Positions 57,701-64,000 of a DNA stretch of 64,000 bases are shown here, piece after piece. The notes under the pieces are model-generated. The model was not told the DNA's origin and did not search any database. It saw only the letters and a list, made by a program, of their open reading frames with translations. How positions within the stretch are numbered: position 1 is the stretch's first letter; the number at the start of each line of letters is the position of its first letter. Origin of the DNA: Klebsormidium nitens (lineage: Eukaryota; Streptophyta; Klebsormidiophyceae; Klebsormidiales; Klebsormidiaceae); contig DF237333.1 of the NCBI GenBank assembly GCA_000708835.1, positions 26,001 through 90,000 on the forward strand, given 5' to 3'. A program made the position numbers and the translations under genes.

Positions 57701-60700
57701 TTCTGCGGTTCCCCTCCTGAAGCGGGTTCCGTAGCAAGCTCGTATCGGTTGCAAGAACGCTCTCGGGGCCGTCTTTTTAGACCGCTCTTGCTCTGGCTGC
57801 TCGAAGCTGGTTATCACGAGGCTCTTACAAACAGAATAAACTACTTCAAGCTCTGCTAACCTTTTTAATAGCCACTGGTGATCGCAAGCATCCGGCCATT
57901 TACCACCCAATTACTAGCATTCTGGTTGACGTGCCCCTGTCAAATGGGTTTCGTCGCATTTGTCATTTGGAACGGCTGCCCTTTCCTTTGATCCATGAGA
58001 AGCGGCTCTTCTTTTTTTCGTGTGCCTGGGAGTCACCGGTTTCATTTCCAGCCACTAGCCACATTCTGCACTGATCTCAATGATGGGATCAACTCCGTCA
58101 AGAGCGATTTCAGCTGTCTAAATCCCCATCAGTCTAAATTGATGAGGCTTCCCCCTTACTTGCGTGTAGTTTATCAATGTCTCTGGGCGAGCTTGGAACA
58201 GTATGGTATAAGATCAAGGATTGTCAAGCCGTCGCAACTGCAAATCCGGATACGAGCTTGTCGTTGCTATCAGAACAACCCGTGCATTTTTCTTGAAACT
58301 TTCGAGACGACCGATCATTCTTTTGAACTTTGTGGCCTCGCAGGCCGTCGCAGGCCGTATCTGTTATCATTTATCCCTTTTTGTCAGCATAAATGATTTA
58401 TCCCTTTGGTCAGCAAAAGTCTTGAAAGTCTGTTCCCGCCCCTCGGTCTGTTAACTGCAGAAAGTGAAAAAGTTCGCGGACTCTCAAGGGGCAGTACTTG
58501 TCGGTCACTTCGGTCGTGAGATATTTTTATCGTGCCCACTTAGGGAGGCGGGACCTGCGGCCGAGGGTTTCAAAATTACCCCGACGCTTCGTAGGTGTGG
58601 GGAACGCGATGTGGATTGAGCTACTGCCTTTTCTGTCTGTTTGAGATTGTCTATGTTGCTGTAAAACCTAGATCTTGTCCTGTCGTTCTTTCGGGTTGCC
58701 TGTTGGCACCGCCTCAGAATTGCAGCTCGTGATTGTAACTCAGAGAAACCGTACCTTAGCGTGTGAGACGCAACATGATTCTGAGTGAAAGGAAAAGTGC
58801 CTGCTCTCAAGTAAAGCTGCAGTCTCGGTTAGCTGGTTTTGACCTTAACTCAAAGGCGATGATTGGATGCAGTCGTGGCGATGAAGCCATTTGGGTATTG
58901 AAGCATCCTTTGATGCCAACCCAAACTGTCAATTTGAGGACGTATCGGGAACTGCCAGCTTCCAACAAGCGTAGGTCCTTTAATCCGCCAGGTCGTCAGC
59001 AGATCTTCAAAGTGAGGGCCTTGCATTTTGAGAAAGTTTGCTCTTCTGGTTCCTTTTTTGCGCTTCCTAGGCGTTCTCAGGGCCTTCATTTGGAAGACCC
59101 GCAAAGGGCCTGCAAAGCTCTGCACTTGCCTGTCGCCGTCCTTTGAGATCATCTAGCAGGCTGAGCATTCGTCGCTTAGGAAGAGACGTGCGGGGCACCG
59201 TTCTGTGGCATCAAATTAATGTCAAATTTGTGCTCGCTCAGCGAAGGAACCTCTAAGGGTTGGGTAATGATGGCATTAAGCCTGGCTCTTAAGCCAGCGC
59301 TTAAGGGGAATGTCTGATGCCTGGCAATCCTGTGCAAAAGCTTGTATTCCTGAGAATTTCCCTGCCCCCTTGAGCTGATCCTAGCATTTTATCCAGATTG
59401 GCAGTCTCGAGATTGATTGCGAATGTGTGAAGTTGCCAAAGAGAATTTCCGACGAAATTGCTGCAGCGCTAACAAGGACAGGGCAGAGGGCGGGGAAAAC
59501 GCCCCTCCCTATCTCGTGAAGTGATCATCCCTGTACTGGCCGGCGACATGGTAGCAAGATTGATTTGCAGCCTGCGGTTCACAAGTTGCTGTTTCGCCCA
59601 GACGCTGTCACCGTTGGCAGGCGAAAGAGTACATACCTGGGCCTGATTGATCGGGATCGCTTCAGCCCCCGAGTTTTTGCTCAGCCTCCTCTTTGCGTCT
59701 GGATTATATTTGTCTACCCTTTTCCGCACGGCTGAGGATAACAATCCCTTCAAGAGTTGCTCAGTGTCGTGTGAGCACCACAAGTTGAGCGTATCGGCTA
59801 CTTGTGTGGCGATCCATCCAGATTGTGCCACTTTGCGTGTTCCAGCCCTATTGAGCACTTAGTAGAACGGCAAAATTGCATTGGCAAGCAGAAGTGTAAG
59901 CCGCAAGGATATAGGTTGATTGAATCACCAGCATTGAAAAACGGCCCCTTTGGCAGCGGGCGAAAGCCGTTGAAAATGTTAAGGACCGTTTGGGAGCTGG
60001 TCCTCAATTTACAGTCAGGCTGTTCATTTGATCGATGCCCTTGTCTGGCAATTCACGTTTCGTTTGGTCGTCATACTTCGTGTGAAAACCCCTTCAGTGG
60101 ACTACTCTGGTCTGCGCCTGGCGAAGACGTGTACATCCGGGGTTGCTTCCCAATGCGACTTTTGTCCGCGATCTGAGGCCAGGTCCTTTTAATGCCGCAC
60201 TCAGATGTTGCTCCTTCCAAGTAGGCCCAGAAAAAACCCCTCGAGATCCGACCTCCAAAGAGATCTCAGGGGATTAGGATGCCCCCCTGCAAGCCATACG
60301 CGGGCGGTTCTAAGCGTAGTCAAAACGAGACAAGAAAGCACCGCCACTTCTACTGTTTGAATATTTGGAACGGCCGTTCGCTGATGATTTTCTTCTTTGC
60401 GCAGGGCTTGATCCGCGTGACGGACCCCGCCAAGGCGCTGTCGCTGAGCCAGAACCACAAGCAGGCGGGCGTGGTGGGGCTGCCGCTGATGCACCTCGCG
60501 TCGCTCAACCCGCACGGGGGGCCCCTCAAGACCTCCGTCATTACCACCGTCGCAACTGACGTGGTGAGTGGTTTTCCCAGTGAAAGGGACAGGTTGTTGA
60601 CCGATTGAAGTTGGTGTCTTGCAATCATCGACTGAGGTTCGTCTCGTCGAAACAATGGGGGATCCCTGGGTTCCGCGGAATCTTGGAGCGGCTCCCAACC

Positions 60701-62785
60701 AAGTGTTTGGACATCGCGAGACGGGCAGAATCACAACCTCGTGCAGTGAAAGTTGACGTTCAATCTTACTAGGTCATCCAATTAGTTGCTTAGAACCAGG
60801 TTGAGCGCGCAGGATTCCGTAATTTACAAACTGCTCGCTCGCATTCTGCATTACTCTAATATCTGAAAGCTTACGGGCCCGTTGCCTGCAAACGTTTGGG
60901 TAGTTCTTGAGCAGCAGTGAATGATCTCCGTTTCCATACAGTACGTGTATGACATCACCAAGGCGGCCGGCACCGCGGGCCCCCTCCCGACGCTGACCAA
61001 GGCCACGTGGCGGGCCCACGAGGGACAGATCACGGCGGTGCACCGCAGCGCGTTTGGAATCAGCCTGCTCACGGCGGCAAGCAACGGCAACATCAGAATG
61101 TGAGCTGAACGCCTAGTCGGCCTGCTTAGTGCTACTTCTTTATCACAGTTGAACAGCAGGAGCCGTCGTTGGTTGGAAAGTGGCCGACAGGGGATTGGAG
61201 GGTTGCCTTGTAAATCGAGCTCTAGTGTAGAGCTTTTTGTAAGAGAGTCTGAAGACTGCTTTACACTCTCGCGTCGATGCCTCGAGACAGTGCTCGGCGG
61301 TCGAACACGCTCCTGCTTCGAAAACCTTGATAACGGTGAAAACGTGGATGAAACACTTCGGATTGTAACCTTCACTACTCATCCTGTCCTCTCATGTGAA
61401 CGAGTATGCCACTTCAGACGACAACTCCGATTGATTCCTGTCTCGTGTGTCTGCCAGCTGGGACCTGCGCGCCAAGCCGAGCGCCCCGCAACCTTTCCAG
61501 GACAGTCTCCAGGTTGAAGACGTTTCGAACAATTTAGACGTTTATGTCAACAGAGTGTGACTGGTTACAAAGCGCTCTGACTGTTTCTTCTCATGTGCGT
61601 GCCAGCTGGGACCTGCGCGCCAAGCCGAGCGCCCCCGCCACCCAGTTCCAGCACGGGCGGTCGCTCGTGACGGGCCTCGATCTGCTGGACCCCAACCGGC
61701 TGGCCTCCACCTCCGCTGACGGCACCATCTGCTTGTGGGACATCCGAGGTGAGCGTTTTGTAGACTTCTGGATTTGGTGTAACGGACACTATGCAGATAC
61801 CCTGACGCTTGCAGACGTAGGCAGATGCTGCCGTGCAAGTAGTTCTTCGGCTGGACAAGATATGTCACAGACGAAGCCTCTTGTTGTTGACATCGACGAG
61901 GAGTGTGCAGCGGACACTTAGTGGCTTCTTGGTTCATCGTCCTGGACACACTCGAAAAAAACACTCTTTTCCGCTAGGGGACTCACTTATCTCTTTCGGC
62001 GGGACCGCGGCCAGCTGTCTCGGTGGTCTCTTGAACAGTGGCCGACGACTTGCTTTTACTGGATCGGACCGGGGGACGAATAAAGGCTTGGTATGCTGAT
62101 TGCTGCCGGTTTTCCACGCAGGTGCCGCGTCCGCCACCCAGACTTTGACTCCCGACCAGAAGCCAGTGACCCGCCTGTCTGCCAGCCCGCTGAAGGACGC
62201 TCTTGCCATTACCACTGGAAGAGGTATGGCCAATTTCATTCTGCTTTCTTCTTAGTGGCAGCCCGACAGAGCTTTAGGCTCAGGAAGTAGGTCCTTTCCC
62301 TTCAGCTTAGGGATAGACGCTCGTAACGAAGTCAGCACAAGTTGGTATCTAGTTTTTAGATTCCTTGTCCTTAGCATCCAGCGTGTTTCGCTTTCTGGAT
62401 TACATGCTGGCATTGTTGCTTGGGCGAAGACTCTGCAAAGAAAGCATGGTATGAATATAGCGGTGTCCTTATTGGAGGGTCTTCACGATCTCCCTCGCTC
62501 CATGCGCAGCCCTCTTAACAGCTGACCGCTTTCTCAGGTAAGCTTGTGCCCAGACTCTGTTCTCCAACGTATCTACTTGCAGGACATTCAGGATCACCTT
62601 CTTCCATCTTTGCAGGGCTGTACTGCCTCGAGCTGTCTGAAACCAGCGACTCTCCCCCTGCTTGCTGCCCTCTGTCGCCACTCCCCCCGGTCGGTCCGAG
62701 CTTGGGGCTCCGCTGGAATGAGCGCACCGGCGAGATCTACGTTTCGAACCCGGATGGCACAATCACAGTCTACCACAGGAAGTAA
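54800..62785 (+). CDS. WD40-repeat protein with a conserved 52-residue N-terminal module, 9 exons, complete
   Basis: Exons are 54800-54955, 55795-56160, 56559-56762, 57106-57255, 60405-60563, 60942-61099, 61606-61748, 62122-62223 and 62616-62785; phases agree, giving 536 codons including TAA, 535 aa. Residues 1-52 form an acidic, probably helical module (IELDASELGETLRLL). Residues 53-174 are Pro/Ser/Gln-rich and probably disordered. From about 175 a WD40 propeller follows, clearest in NIRIWDLR and TICLWDIR. Both are WDxR motifs of the kind used by CUL4-DDB1 substrate receptors, so a ubiquitin-ligase adaptor role is possible but inferred. No family was recognised. The ATG at 54800 is chosen because it is conserved in the truncated duplicate at 46020; an in-frame ATG at 54755 is an alternative. 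Intron 4 is 3.1 kb. Confidence 0.85.
57256..60404 (+). other. 3.1-kb intron of the WD40 gene; nothing recognised
   Basis: It is bounded by donor GTGCGG and acceptor TTGCGCAG, phase 0. Open frames up to about 130 codons on either strand show no domain. A short direct repeat (ATTTATCCCTTT plus TCAGCA, two copies 26 bp apart near 58370-58420) is present. No nested gene was identified. Confidence 0.6.
61440..61655 (+). repeat. Duplicated 5' edge of WD40 exon 7
   Basis: The true exon starts at 61606 after GTGCCAG. A copy starts at 61458 after CTGCCAG, exactly 148 bp upstream, with about 30 identical exon bases (CTGGGACCTGCGCGCCAAGC and on) before it diverges. The upstream pyrimidine tract is also related. 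Splicing to the copy would keep the IWDLRAKPSAP reading at first. Confidence 0.88.
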
Positions 62786-64000
62786 AGTCGTTGAAACAAG
62801 GAACTTTCGAGGGGAAGATTGATTGTATTACGGAAGGAGAACATACGCAACGTGCGTTTGTTGCAAGTCAAACTACCTTAGGAACTTTGCACGTGTAGAA
62901 TCTCGGTTGCGCTGATGAGTTTGAAAGTCTTCGTTGCTGTCATTGCTTCGCATGTTGTCTTCGCATCTTGCTCAGCGGCTGGCGAGTTCTGATGGCGTGA
63001 TGTGCGTGGGCTCTGCCCGCTTAGCGGCCTGGTTTGAGTATGATTGCAAATATGGCCATGTCTCTGGATGCACCTTGTAAGGAGACAACATGCCGCTCGC
63101 TTCGGTTACCGTGCCCCCCGCTGAACAAAGAAGATTGGTCACATATATTGATCAGCCCACGGTGTACTGTTTTGTCACGCGGCCTGTTTGCTCAAACCAG
63201 CCTGTGCTTTGCCAGCCCTGTTGATGTGTCCTTGTGTATAGTGGCTAAATATGGCCAACTCATCTTACCAAGAAAAGAGTGCAGATCTTAGTGCACGTCC
63301 AGCTTCGAGATACTGGATGAGGAATTGCATGAGGAATGCTTACACATGTAGCTCTATAAGCATAGGACGTTCATAATAGCTGCTGGACTGCATGATTGAA
63401 TGCGGGGCGCGCTGGCGCCTTGCACGGGCAACTTGATGCTGCAGCACTATCAAAGCGAACCAACTCAAGAACACACATGCAGGCTGTGCACTGACCGCGA
63501 TCGAGCTGCTCAATCAGGCTGTATCGCAACCTGAGATCTGATACACCTACCTACCATGAGGATCGCGGCATTCCACTTCCACGAGAAGGCCTGAAGTGTG
63601 CATGGGAGCTAGCCCAGTACTGCAATCAAGAGGCTCCAGTGCCGCTCGATGCGACCACGGCGGCGGAGCTAGCCTGTGTTTGAAAGGATTCCGCCGGATC
63701 GTGCAGGCGCGTGGAATGCGGCCAAAATTCGAGTTCCGGCTGTCCCCTTTCCGTCCAACGGCCTCGACCGGACTGAAGGAATTGGATAATATACATACAT
63801 ACATCTTTTTTTTGTTTTGGGGTTGACCGTCTAGCACATGCAGCTCGTCAGGTGGAAACTGCAGACTAGCATACGCCTCAAGGGCAGAGCCTACCGGTGT
63901 ATCACACCGATGTCAGTGCAAAGGTTTCTTTCAGAATATGGGAGCACGTATCATATTGTCCGGGAGTCGATGCGACGCCGTTTGGTCTGATGACCAGTGA
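62786..64000. other. 3' flank of the WD40 gene; nothing recognised
   Basis: This should hold the WD40 3' untranslated region at its start. A short ATAC repeat and a T run occur near 63790-63815. No further exon, RNA gene or mobile element was recognised before the right edge. Confidence 0.5.

Overview
This is a nuclear window from an intron-rich green-lineage eukaryote. A plant-type Dicer-like protein, a nitrilase of the plant NIT4 type and a ferric-reductase-like C-terminus point to a streptophyte, more likely a charophyte alga or an early-diverging land plant than an angiosperm. The species cannot be named from the window. Exons are GC-rich with GT-AG junctions (two likely GC-AG introns), and introns have lower GC. 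Exon models were built by hand from splice signals, phase continuity and family motifs; no search was run.

Layout. (1) 1-495, plus strand: last exon of a ferric reductase/FRO-like gene cut by the left edge. (2) 2483-5860, minus: complete 5-exon gene for a von Willebrand factor A (VWA) protein with a Gln/Gly-rich repeat N-terminus. (3) 7482-39849, minus: a Dicer-like (DCL1-type) gene of at least 23 exons with both helicase lobes, dimerisation domain, PAZ, two RNase III domains and two dsRNA-binding domains. It carries large acidic insertions, an 11.2-kb intron and a 668-base assembly gap. (4) 42147-45193, minus: complete 6-exon NIT4-like nitrilase. (5) 45472-45663, minus: possible small membrane protein. 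(6) 46020-46770, plus: truncated copy of the WD40 gene at 54.8 kb. (7) 47831-47936: perfect 43-bp inverted repeat, a long-hairpin locus. (8) 49583-52150, minus: parallel beta-helix protein missing its 5' exon. (9) 54800-62785, plus: complete 9-exon WD40 gene. The rest is intergenic or intronic sequence in which I recognise no genes.

The main unexpected pattern is that the edge of an exon, with its splice site, is copied once to several times inside the adjoining intron at a spacing of about 133-177 bp. I see this at six exon edges in three unrelated genes: four in the Dicer-like gene, one in the beta-helix gene, one in the WD40 gene. In one of them the assembly breaks into N. Several copies keep a usable splice site. 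Tandem duplication of exon-intron boundaries therefore looks like a recurrent process in this genome, relevant to intron growth and decoy splice sites. The genes otherwise appear functionally independent (RNA silencing, nitrile metabolism, iron reduction, WD40 scaffold, beta-helix protein).
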